NCBI GenBank assembly: GCA_910578095.1
Contig: CAJTOZ010000027.1
Span: forward strand, 1-43,887
Length of the DNA stretch: 43,887 nt
From: an uncultured Muribaculaceae bacterium
GTDB taxonomy: Bacteria > Bacteroidota > Bacteroidia > Bacteroidales > Muribaculaceae
Direction: 5' to 3'
The notes under the pieces are model-generated. The model was not told the origin of the DNA. It saw only the letters and a program-made list of their open reading frames with translations, and made no database searches. Numbering within the stretch: the first letter of the stretch is position 1; each line of letters starts with the position of its first letter. Shown one piece after another: positions 33,396 through 40,442 of this stretch. The translations under genes were made by a program, and so were the position numbers.

Positions 33396-34352
33396 TTATC
33401 GTATGGCTTTTTTTATAGTTGTACCGCCCTTGCGCACTATGTATATGCCGGGTGTGAGCGAGGATGCATCCACGCGAAGGCCCGTGAGGGTGTAATACTC
33501 TTCGGCGGTGTCCTGCTCGGTCGGGATATCATTTACGGAAGTGGTCGTGCGCCCGGGGCAGTAAACAAACAGCTCCTGATTGGATGTGGGAGGGGTACCT
33601 TCGCCCATGCCTCCCACTTTTGGCTCGTCGAACATGGTGTACGACCACGCGTCCATGCACCCGTCCGACAGCACCCGTCCCGTAAATCCCGAGCCGCTGT
33701 ACATCCATTCTTTATCAGTGCTTCGGGCCGTCCAGTAGCTCCAATAACCGCAGTACCAGGCCGATGTCCACCATCCGTGGTCCCATCCGTCATCATCAAA
33801 ATCCCAGCAGTCGTAGTCGTAGGCCGGGTAGCCGTAGGTCGGATGGTCAATGGGATGCTGTATCACATGGGAGCCGCTGGTGCGGGCGTGGTCTATGGCT
33901 TCCTGACACAGCCGCGGCGTGTCGTCGCCCGGAGCGTCTTTCTGTCCGAAAAATGAGTTGCTGCTGTAATAGTCGAAATTGATGAATTCAAAGTCGAGTG
34001 CCTTTTCAAAATTGAAATGGACGTGTTCGAGCAGCTTGTCGGCATTTCCCACACCGATACCACACACTGTCGAACCGTATTGGCCCGTAATCTGTGTGAG
34101 CAGAATGAGATTGTTGTTGTTGGCGCATATGGCCTTGAACATATCATCGCCGGTGCGGGTCTCCCCGGCAGGCCAACGGTAGCCCCATATGTAGGCTTTG
34201 GGGTCGGATGCGCCGGCATCGTTGGTTATCAATAGGGCGGCGCGGTTTTCGCCGGTTCCGGTCCAGGACTGAATCTTGTCGAAATCAATCAGCTGAGCCT
34301 GAGCGGCTATGGCAAAGGCAGCCGGAAGTAGAGTTAGTAAAATACGTTTCAT
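33396..34352 (-). CDS. Secreted Trp/His/Asp-rich protein with T9SS tail, unknown
   Basis: A 318-residue exported protein with a signal peptide (residues 1-19, ending AIAAQAQ). The N-terminal part (IQSWTGTGENRAALLI, then YIWGYRWPAGETRTGDDMF) looks like a conserved beta-rich domain seen in surface proteins of several phyla, but I cannot name it. Around residues 160-215 is an exceptional stretch rich in His, Asp, Tyr and Trp (HPIDHPTYGYPAYDYDCWDF followed by DDDGWDHGWW), which could bind a metal or a corrin ring. The last 35 residues (YYTLTGLRVDASSLTPGIYI...KKAIR) form a T9SS tail. It is fourth in the riboswitch operon, 18 nt after the PKD-like lipoprotein gene. Function unknown; B12 binding is a testable guess. 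Confidence 0.8.
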   Translation of the reverse strand: MKRILLTLLPAAFAIAAQAQLIDFDKIQSWTGTGENRAALLITNDAGASDPKAYIWGYRWPAGETRTGDDMFKAICANNNNLILLTQITGQYGSTVCGIGVGNADKLLEHVHFNFEKALDFEFINFDYYSSNSFFGQKDAPGDDTPRLCQEAIDHARTSGSHVIQHPIDHPTYGYPAYDYDCWDFDDDGWDHGWWTSAWYCGYWSYWTARSTDKEWMYSGSGFTGRVLSDGCMDAWSYTMFDEPKVGGMGEGTPPTSNQELFVYCPGRTTTSVNDIPTEQDTAEEYYTLTGLRVDASSLTPGIYIVRKGGTTIKKAIR

Positions 34353-34370
34353 ATCATGTGGAGATTGGGT

Positions 34371-35591
34371 TTATTCAAATGGATCGGGAGGAAGTGCCGA
34401 TGGCGGCGATATGTGCAGGTCCTGCGCGCGGCATATCTCGGTGCTGGTCTCGCCCAGCCATCCGCAATATTGGTTCACGCCCGTGTACACCCGCACAAAA
34501 TCCACGCCCGGCAGCTGCACGGGGCGCCCCGAGGCATCCACGGCGTGGTCTATCTTGAAGCTGTTGAGGTCGGCATACTCGTTCGGGTGGTTGTCCACAT
34601 AGCCCCAGTCGTAGCTGTAAAGCACATAGTATGTGCCGGTGCCGCTGATGTCGGTGGCGTTCGGCGCGAGCAGCGTGCCGCCGAAGGTGAGCTCGTCGGC
34701 GTCCACCCACTGCGGGTAGTACTCCTGCGAGTGGAAATAGTTCTTCGCCATGTAGCCCTCGGCGCCGTCGCTGTCGGTCCAGCCTATGTAGTGGAGGTCG
34801 GATATGGAATTGTCGTCGTCGGCCACTATCTCGCGGTCGGGGTCGGGGCGGCGGTAGGTGATGCCGTAATGATGGCGCGTGGCTGCCGAGGCATATTCGC
34901 TGCCGGCCAGCTCGTACCACTCGTCGTCCGGCAGTCCGTTGCAATTGGTGTCGTAGCTCACCATCACTATGCCCGGCTCGGCCGAGCCGCCTTTCTTGTC
35001 GGGCTGAAGCAGCTCGTAGAACGCGTTGCCCCATATGCGGAAATCGTACTGCCCCGGCACATTCACCACCGTGTGGTCAAAGCCGAAAGTCACATATCCG
35101 CCATATCCGCCCAGCGTTATCATCACATCGTTGGTGCCCGATATGCACTCCTCGGCCTTCTGGAGCATGTCGGCATAGCTGTCGCCCTCCTCGTAGCGCG
35201 GCATCTCGTTCACAAACTGGCCCGGAGCGGGGCAGTAGTCATACACGCGCGTGATATAGGGGCTGTACTCCACCTCTTCGTGCACCACATGCACCGTGAA
35301 GCTGAAGCTGTAGGGCGTGGCGTCGTCGATAATGTCGAACTGCAGGCGGTAGGTGCCCTCGTCGGCTGTCAGAAATATGTAGTCGCGTGTCGTGGCCAGT
35401 TCCGTGGCCGTGCCGTCGGGCGCCACAAGGCTCCAGCGGTAGGCGCTGCCGGAGAGAGCCGGATGCAGGTCCAGCTTCTGCATGCGGGCTATGTAGTACA
35501 CATCGTCTATGCCGAGGTTCACCGTGGGCACTTCGGCCGTGCATGCCGCCAGGCATGTCGCGAGCAGGGTATATGCAAGTGTGTTTCTCAT
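34371..35591 (-). CDS. PKD-like surface lipoprotein of the B12 operon
   Basis: A 406-residue protein with a lipoprotein signal (TLLATCLAAC, lipid Cys at residue 17). Residues about 20-110 form a PKD/Ig-like sandwich (YRWSLVAPDGTATELATTRDY, FSFTVHVVHEE). The rest (GGYGGYVTFGFDHTVVNVPG, DFRIWGNAF, EPGIVMVSYDTNCNGLPDDEWYELAG) matches cell-surface proteins that commonly sit beside BtuB in Bacteroidales. The DTNCNGLPDDE stretch resembles a Ca2+-binding loop. Its ATG overlaps the stop of the BtuG-like gene by 4 nt. I use the ATG at 35591; the frame is open to 35867 but that part lies inside the upstream gene. Role in cobalamin binding or complex assembly at the surface is inferred from context. Confidence 0.85.
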   Translation of the reverse strand: MRNTLAYTLLATCLAACTAEVPTVNLGIDDVYYIARMQKLDLHPALSGSAYRWSLVAPDGTATELATTRDYIFLTADEGTYRLQFDIIDDATPYSFSFTVHVVHEEVEYSPYITRVYDYCPAPGQFVNEMPRYEEGDSYADMLQKAEECISGTNDVMITLGGYGGYVTFGFDHTVVNVPGQYDFRIWGNAFYELLQPDKKGGSAEPGIVMVSYDTNCNGLPDDEWYELAGSEYASAATRHHYGITYRRPDPDREIVADDDNSISDLHYIGWTDSDGAEGYMAKNYFHSQEYYPQWVDADELTFGGTLLAPNATDISGTGTYYVLYSYDWGYVDNHPNEYADLNSFKIDHAVDASGRPVQLPGVDFVRVYTGVNQYCGWLGETSTEICRAQDLHISPPSALPPDPFE

Positions 35592-36748
35592 CGTGGCAGG
35601 AAGGCTATGTGGGCGGGAATGTCGCCGGTGCGCACGCTCCATTTCTTGCGCCCGTGGCGGTCGAAGCAGTACAGCGTGCCGGACGACACATAGTTCTTGG
35701 CATCGGTCACGAATATGTCGCCCGTCTCCGGGTGTATGGCTATGCCGTAGGGTATGGTGATCTCGCGCTCCGTGCCGTCGCTTATGAAATTGTCCGACAC
35801 CACCTGTCGTGTGCGCACGTCGATGATACCGTAGCTTATCGTGTTCGACGCCGTGTAGTTGTTCCACTCCGTGGCGTAGTAATATAGCGAGTCGCCGTGT
35901 ATGGCCATGTTGGAGCAGGCCACTGGCAGTGTGTCGCTCACGGCCATCTGGTTGTAGCCCGGCTTTTTCTCAAGCACATACAGCCGCGACGGGCGTGTCT
36001 GGTAGTCGCCGCGCGAGCTCACCCACAGCCGGCCGTAGCGGTCCTTCTTCAGGCGGTGCAGATTTATCCCCACGGCTATCTGTTGCACCTGTTTGAAATC
36101 GATCATCTGGATCACCGACACGGTGTTGTCGTAGGCCGGAGCGCGGTAGCCGCCGGAGTTGGCCACATACATATAGTCGTCCACTATCTCCATTTCCTCC
36201 GGTTGGTAGCCCACGCCCACCTTGCCCGTCACGGTCAGTGACAGCGTGTCCACGCGGTACACGGCGCCCTTGGGCGCGTCGGGGTCGATGAGCACCGGCC
36301 CCACGTAGCTGCTCACGTATGCGCATCCGCGGTGGAAGCGCACATAGCGGCAGTTGGGGATGTCGATCTGGCCGAGGCGCACACCCGTGCGGGCGTCCAT
36401 CACCTCCACCTTGTGCGAGCAGTTCACCACCACATACAGCTTGCTGCCGTATATGCCTATGTCGTTGCCCACATCGCCCAGTTCCTTCACCACCGAGGGG
36501 TTGCGCTCCGCATAGAAATTGCGGGCATACAGCCCCGTGAAGTAGTCGAAATAGTCCAGCGTGCATTTGTTGGAGCCCATATTGCCCTCGTTCACAAGAT
36601 ACAGCCCGCGGATGGAGCTGTCCTCACGGGGCGTTTCCGGGATGATGTCATACTCCGTAGGCACCACGAGCTCGTCCTCACGACAGCTCGTGGCGACCCA
36701 TAGGAGTGGCAGAAAAAAAATGAAAATATAGAATTGTTGCTTGTTCAT
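35588..36748 (-). CDS. btuG: BtuG-like cobalamin-binding beta-propeller lipoprotein
   Basis: A 386-residue surface lipoprotein. The signal peptide ends in a lipobox (LWVATSC, Cys at residue 22). The remainder is a YncE-like propeller with the BtuG hallmarks LYLVNEGNMGSNKCTLDYFD, ELGDVGNDIGIYGSKLYVVV and QIDIPNCRYVRFHRGCAYVS, then YVANSGGYRAP. In Bacteroides, BtuG binds vitamin B12 extremely tightly on the cell surface and hands it to BtuB. Here it follows the btuB-like gene with a 4-nt overlap and lies downstream of a cobalamin riboswitch, which strongly supports the same role. The next gene (PKD-like lipoprotein) overlaps its end. Confidence 0.85.
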   Translation of the reverse strand: MNKQQFYIFIFFLPLLWVATSCREDELVVPTEYDIIPETPREDSSIRGLYLVNEGNMGSNKCTLDYFDYFTGLYARNFYAERNPSVVKELGDVGNDIGIYGSKLYVVVNCSHKVEVMDARTGVRLGQIDIPNCRYVRFHRGCAYVSSYVGPVLIDPDAPKGAVYRVDTLSLTVTGKVGVGYQPEEMEIVDDYMYVANSGGYRAPAYDNTVSVIQMIDFKQVQQIAVGINLHRLKKDRYGRLWVSSRGDYQTRPSRLYVLEKKPGYNQMAVSDTLPVACSNMAIHGDSLYYYATEWNNYTASNTISYGIIDVRTRQVVSDNFISDGTEREITIPYGIAIHPETGDIFVTDAKNYVSSGTLYCFDRHGRKKWSVRTGDIPAHIAFLPR

Positions 36749-38751
36749 ATTTCAAAGGAGAGAGTGAAGCGGTAGTTGCGTTTGGGCATAGGGTAGTTGA
36801 GTATCACATCGTAGTCCTGGCTCAGCAGGTTGTTCACCTCGGCGAGCACGCGCATGCGCACGCGTCCGAGGCTCAGGTCCTTGCTCACCGACACATCCGA
36901 CGTGTACCACGGCTGCGTGTAGTTATAGCGTATGTTTTCCTGTTGGTTGTAGCGCTCGCCCACATATATCCACGAGTAGTTCAGTCCCCAGCCGTGCCAC
37001 GAGGCATTCACCACCGCCGAGCCGCTGTGGCGCGGGATGTAGGGTATCTGGTCGCGGTAATAATTGTCGGCGGGGTTGGTGATGTCGATGGCGCGCTGGA
37101 AGGTGTACTGTGCGCGTGCCGTCAGCAGCAGCCCGCGCAGCGGTTGCAGGGTGAGCAGCGCGGTGGCGTCCACGCCGCGTATGTCCACAAGCCCGAGGTT
37201 GAGCATGGTCCAGCGGAACTGTTGCCCCTTGGGGTAGGCCACTATCTTGTCCTTCACGCGATTGTAGTACACATCGGCGCTCAGGCGCACGGCGGCCACG
37301 AGGGCATCCGGGCGCGCACGGTCGAAGAGCACCCCGAGGTTGTACTGCTCCACGCGCTCCGGCTCAAGCTGCGAGTTGCCCATATCGGCATAATACAGAT
37401 CATTGAATGTTGGCATCCGGAAAGAGCGTTTGTAGAACGCGCGCACGGAAAAACCGGGGCACCGGGCCCACGGCACCCACGATGCGAACACCGCAGGCGT
37501 GAATGCGCTCTTGTCCGGCGGAGCCTGCTGTCCCTGTAGCCGGTCATGTATGAAAGTGCCGAGAGCGCTCGCCTGCGCCTTGAAGCGGCCGAGGTCCACG
37601 GCCGCCGCTGCCGAGACGAACTGCGACACGCGGTCGGGCTTGGCAAAGCCATATACATCGGCCTCAAGCGTGTTCCACATCAAATCGTATGCTGCCGACA
37701 CGCGCAGCCACTCCGTTGCCTCATACTCGTTGGCCGACGACAGGTAGAACTCCTTCTGCCGGTACAGGTTGTCGATCTTCACCTGCTTGTCGTCGTTGTT
37801 CACATAGTGCGTGCGGTAGTGGGCGTACTTCACACTGTTCAGTGTTGTGAAACGGCCGAAGTAGCCCGTATAGCGCCCCTGGACAAACGAATTGGTGTCC
37901 CATATGCGCTCGCCGCGCCGCCACACGTTGTTCACGATTGCGCCCGGCACGCCGCGCTCGCTGTTGTAGTTGTACACCTTCGCGCTCCACGAGCCCCGTG
38001 CCAGCGTGCCGTTGAAATTCAGCTCCAGGCGCGTGGCGTTTATATCGCCGTTCTCGCGCACGGCCGTGGTGTCGTAGGCCAGTTCGCCGGCGGGGTTCAC
38101 GCGGCGGTAGCGGAACTTGTATTTGCCGCTGCTGTTCAGCCACTCGGCGCTGAGCTGTGCGTTCACTCGCTCGCTCAGCTTCAGCTCCACCAGAGCCGAA
38201 GGGTTGAGCAGGTCAAACGAGCCGGTGCGCACCGTGGCGCGGGCGTGGTAGGTCTCGCCTTCGGCAAACTGCGGCGTGCGCGTGCGCATATATATACTGC
38301 CCGCCGACCCGAAGTCCTTCGCCGGCTGCAGAATCTCGCTTTTCTGCCCGTTGTAGAGCGACAGCGACTCGATATTGTCGAGCGAGAACTGTCCCAGGTC
38401 TATCTGCCCGTTCTGCGCATTGCCCAGCTCCACGCCGTCGTACACCACCCCGGTGTGGTTGGTGCCCATCGAGCGTATGTTCACAGTCTTTATGCCGCCC
38501 ACGCCGCCGTAGTCCTTCACCTGCACGCCCGAGAAATAGCGCAGCGCATCGGCCACACTGTTGCTGCTAAGCCGCCGCAGCTCCTCGCCGCTCAGCACCT
38601 GCGCCGGAATCACATCATCGGCCGGCCGCCGGGCCGTCACCACCAGCTCGCGCAGGCCGTGGGCCGCAGTGTCGGCAGGCTCATCGGCCTGCGCCGGCGA
38701 GACCGTGGGTAGAAGAAACAAGAGTGCGAGGCACTTGTGCAGGTATGGCAT
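36745..38751 (-). CDS. btuB: TonB-dependent cobalamin receptor, BtuB type
   Basis: A 668-residue outer-membrane receptor. A signal peptide (residues 1-22, ending SPAQA) is followed by a TonB-box-like stretch (RELVVTAR), the plug domain (about 45-150: LSGEELRRLSSNSVADALRYFSG split, then VNIRSMGTNHTGVVYDGVELG) and a 22-strand-type barrel ending YRFTLSFEI. Receptors of this size with cobalamin-regulated leaders import vitamin B12 with energy from TonB-ExbBD. I use the ATG at 38751; the frame is open to 38844. A cobalamin riboswitch starts 157 nt upstream. A BtuG-like gene overlaps the 3' end by 4 nt, as in the Bacteroides btuB-btuG pairs. Confidence 0.92.
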   Translation of the reverse strand: MPYLHKCLALLFLLPTVSPAQADEPADTAAHGLRELVVTARRPADDVIPAQVLSGEELRRLSSNSVADALRYFSGVQVKDYGGVGGIKTVNIRSMGTNHTGVVYDGVELGNAQNGQIDLGQFSLDNIESLSLYNGQKSEILQPAKDFGSAGSIYMRTRTPQFAEGETYHARATVRTGSFDLLNPSALVELKLSERVNAQLSAEWLNSSGKYKFRYRRVNPAGELAYDTTAVRENGDINATRLELNFNGTLARGSWSAKVYNYNSERGVPGAIVNNVWRRGERIWDTNSFVQGRYTGYFGRFTTLNSVKYAHYRTHYVNNDDKQVKIDNLYRQKEFYLSSANEYEATEWLRVSAAYDLMWNTLEADVYGFAKPDRVSQFVSAAAAVDLGRFKAQASALGTFIHDRLQGQQAPPDKSAFTPAVFASWVPWARCPGFSVRAFYKRSFRMPTFNDLYYADMGNSQLEPERVEQYNLGVLFDRARPDALVAAVRLSADVYYNRVKDKIVAYPKGQQFRWTMLNLGLVDIRGVDATALLTLQPLRGLLLTARAQYTFQRAIDITNPADNYYRDQIPYIPRHSGSAVVNASWHGWGLNYSWIYVGERYNQQENIRYNYTQPWYTSDVSVSKDLSLGRVRMRVLAEVNNLLSQDYDVILNYPMPKRNYRFTLSFEI

Positions 38752-38775
38752 CCGTTGCTGTATGATTGGTTGATA

Positions 38776-38829
38776 CTCAGAAAAATAAATTCCCGTCTGC
38801 GTACTCATGTAGAGCGACGTCAGGCGGGA
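38776..38829 (-). terminator. Candidate expression-platform terminator of the B12 leader
   Basis: On the minus strand TCCCGCC (38829-38823) can pair with GACGGGA (38797-38791), with one mismatch, followed by ATTTATTTTT (38790-38781). It lies between the aptamer and the btuB start, where a riboswitch-controlled terminator would be expected. The stem is short, so this is only a candidate; control of translation is an alternative. Confidence 0.35.
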
Positions 38830-38907
38830 TATGTTTCCGGGCATCAGCGCGATCGCGGATGCATAGCGTACTGCCCATAGTCCCGTAGGCGTCGTTCTGA
38901 AGTGTGG

Positions 38908-39056
38908 CTATGGCAGGTCTTCTGACTTGTTCCGTCCCGTAGCGCCTTCTCGGAGCGAGGCTCCAATGGCTTGGTTGCTACGGACTGTGGTTGTGGAACT
39001 TACAGCAGCGGGTACTGTTCCGGATTCACACCGGATTCCCTTTTGAATCCTGCATG
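38908..39056 (-). ncRNA. Cobalamin (vitamin B12) riboswitch
   Basis: On the minus strand the aptamer shows the hallmark parts in order: GGGAATCCGGTGTGAATCCGG (39040-39020; written here as two adjacent halves of the conserved core), then ACCCGCTGCTGTAAG, the B12-box variant GCCATTGG (38970-38963) and the 3' end AAGTCAGAAGACCTGCCA (38928-38911). An extra 6-bp hairpin (39059-39074) lies between the transcription start and the aptamer. It precedes the btuB-like gene by 157 nt. Binding of adenosyl- or another cobalamin should switch off the downstream uptake operon. Confidence 0.95.
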
Positions 39057-39094
39057 GTGCCCGACTCTTCGGGCGGCAGGATACCATAACGCCG

Positions 39095-39126
39095 CAAAGT
39101 TACGATATTTTTCCGATGCGGCAAAA
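39095..39126 (-). promoter_or_regulatory. Promoter of the cobalamin-riboswitch operon
   Basis: TAACTTTG at 39095-39102 on the minus strand with a TTTTTG -33 element near 39122-39127 (19-nt spacer). It lies back to back with a plus-strand promoter for the sigma-factor fragment. Confidence 0.7.
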
Positions 39127-39132
39127 AAACTT

Positions 39133-39140
39133 TAACTTTG
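39133..39140 (+). promoter_or_regulatory. -7 box upstream of the ECF sigma fragment
   Basis: TAACTTTG on the plus strand, 38 nt before the ATG at 39179. It may still be active although the gene is truncated. Confidence 0.5.
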
Positions 39141-39178
39141 TGTGAAGCATTTCCCGATTGAGCGTGTCTTACTTGTGT

Positions 39179-39376
39179 ATGACGACAAAAAACGAAGACA
39201 TAGCACGGCTGTTCCGATCTCACTACGCCACAATGTTTGCGCTTGCGCGGCGCATCTTGGGCTGCGACGACACCGCCCGCGATGTGGTGCACGACGTTTT
39301 CGCACGCCTGCTCGCCCCGCGCGATTCGTCGATGATTTCCTATGGCATGGCCGATCGCAACAGGTGCTCCGCATAG
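39179..39376 (+). pseudogene. Truncated ECF sigma-70 factor gene
   Basis: The first about 45 residues match region 2 of an ECF sigma factor: MTTKNEDIARLFRSHYATMF, ALARRILGCDDTARDVVHDV and FARLL. After that the similarity is lost and the frame stops at residue 65. A full ECF factor has about 160-190 residues with region 4. A scrap resembling the usual SVRNRC motif survives (ADRNRC, near residue 60), suggesting an internal deletion plus loss of the 3' end. The break is followed within about 35 nt by a cluster of REP-like hairpins. In Bacteroidales such factors often serve FecR/TonB systems, but no FecR gene is nearby. A functional short protein is unlikely. Confidence 0.7.
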
Positions 39377-39410
39377 CAGAGCAATGATGCGACCGAAACG
39401 CTAACAAAAA

Positions 39411-39506
39411 GGACGCCCGCAAGGGCGTCGAATATTCGTAGCCCGGCACGCCTTGCGCGTGCCGGGTAAACGTCCCCCACACAAAAGGGCGCCCGTCAGG
39501 GCGCCG
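39411..39506. repeat. REP-like hairpin cluster
   Basis: Three GC-rich hairpins in 95 nt: GACGCCC-GCAA-GGGCGTC (39412-39429), CCCGGCACGC with GCGTGCCGGG (39442-39466), and GGCGCCC-GTCA-GGGCGCC (39488-39505). The first and third are variants of one unit, each preceded by AAAA and followed by GAAT. They fill the gap between the sigma fragment and the next gene's 3' end and may act as terminators or as a non-autonomous repeat element. Confidence 0.7.
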
Positions 39507-39515
39507 AATTAGGGA

Positions 39516-40214
39516 TTAACAAACACAACCTTTTGATATTCCCCAAAATATAAGTATCTTCCGTTCACGCAGAAGATTCGGCAGAGGTTTTATATCACGT
39601 TGAGGGCTTACGCTTTTTTCGCAAGGTTGCAAATGTCGAATCACAGGATAACCCCATATGCCGTCACGCAAAGTCACGATGCAGGTATCGCCCGGTTGCA
39701 GACCTTTATATTCATCGTAACCGGCGTCATATCGATATCCTTCTCCGTTGTCCGCAAAACGCAGATTTACGTAATTGTGCGCCGCTTGCCTGTACCGCTG
39801 TTCGGATTTAATTCCACACACAACAGCCACGCGCTCATATGAATCTGAGCGCGGTATCAGATAGTTTGTCCCGAGCCATGCCAATATGGAAAGATAAAGC
39901 AAACCTACACCCGCAAGCAAACCGATAAAGGCATTCAGCAGGAGCGATGGCCAGTCCCTGACACCCTTTACCAGTGACCGTATCGGGAGCAGGATAACCG
40001 GCAATATCATGATTAGCCAAAAAATATTGTCATTAACACCCCGTACAATGGAGCATCCCATCAAAGCATCAGCCGATAAGTACACAGCAGCACACAGCAC
40101 AGCGAAGAGAAGGTTCTTGCCCAGATTCTTCGCCCGTTCACGCCATTTGCTCTTTCCGGTCTTTTTCTTGCGACGCGAACCTTTCTTTGTATTGTCATGC
40201 ACTGCCTTTGCCAT
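39516..40214 (-). CDS. Membrane protein of unknown function, lower GC
   Basis: A 232-residue protein. The N-terminus is strongly basic (KKGSRRKKKTGKSKWRERAKN, about residues 9-29, written as seen minus the flanks), then three hydrophobic segments follow (about 33-50, 63-82 and 92-112). A C-terminal soluble domain of about 110 residues comes next (SYERVAVVCGIKSEQRYRQA, YVNLRFADNGEGYRYDAGYD, GDTCIVTLRDGIWGYPVI), which may lie outside the inner membrane. I do not recognise the family. The DNA is visibly lower in GC than its neighbours, a possible sign of transfer. The start is the ATG at 40214, 27 nt after a TAATTTTG box. It stands alone between repeats. Confidence 0.7.
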   Translation of the reverse strand: MAKAVHDNTKKGSRRKKKTGKSKWRERAKNLGKNLLFAVLCAAVYLSADALMGCSIVRGVNDNIFWLIMILPVILLPIRSLVKGVRDWPSLLLNAFIGLLAGVGLLYLSILAWLGTNYLIPRSDSYERVAVVCGIKSEQRYRQAAHNYVNLRFADNGEGYRYDAGYDEYKGLQPGDTCIVTLRDGIWGYPVIRHLQPCEKSVSPQRDIKPLPNLLRERKILIFWGISKGCVC

Positions 40215-40241
40215 AAAAGGTGGTATCAAGTGTCCATCCTA

Positions 40242-40249
40242 CAAAATTA
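40242..40249 (-). promoter_or_regulatory. -7 box of the unknown membrane-protein gene
   Basis: TAATTTTG on the minus strand, 27 nt before the ATG at 40214. Confidence 0.5.
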
Positions 40250-40376
40250 GCGCTTTTGCAAGAAATTGACGGCTGGTGTACCTAAAAATATAAGAGATGT
40301 AATGATTATTTTATTGACTATTAGCTCTTTCGTTTCTTTTGCCGTTTTGCGCTTCTGTACCCGCCGAAAATCTAAG

Positions 40377-40418
40377 GTGATTTATGCACCTACATTTCGG
40401 CTTGTGGTGTATTTTCGT
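40377..40418 (-). repeat. 42-nt dispersed repeat, copy 2
   Basis: The reverse complement matches 4618-4659 at 34 of 42 positions. It lies just past the 3' end of the AI-2E transporter gene, in a gap (40215-40442) that otherwise holds only the promoter box at 40242-40249. Confidence 0.7.
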
Positions 40419-40442
40419 TATCGGGCCAATTTCCGCCACCTC

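Noticed and set aside
39132..39482. A 116-codon minus-strand frame across the sigma fragment
   Set aside because: It runs through the REP-like hairpins and antisense to the sigma remnant; no motif and no start context.
39411..39506. Possible integron or attachment site from clustered hairpins
   Set aside because: No integrase nearby and no attC-like boxes; the units fit dispersed REP-like repeats better.
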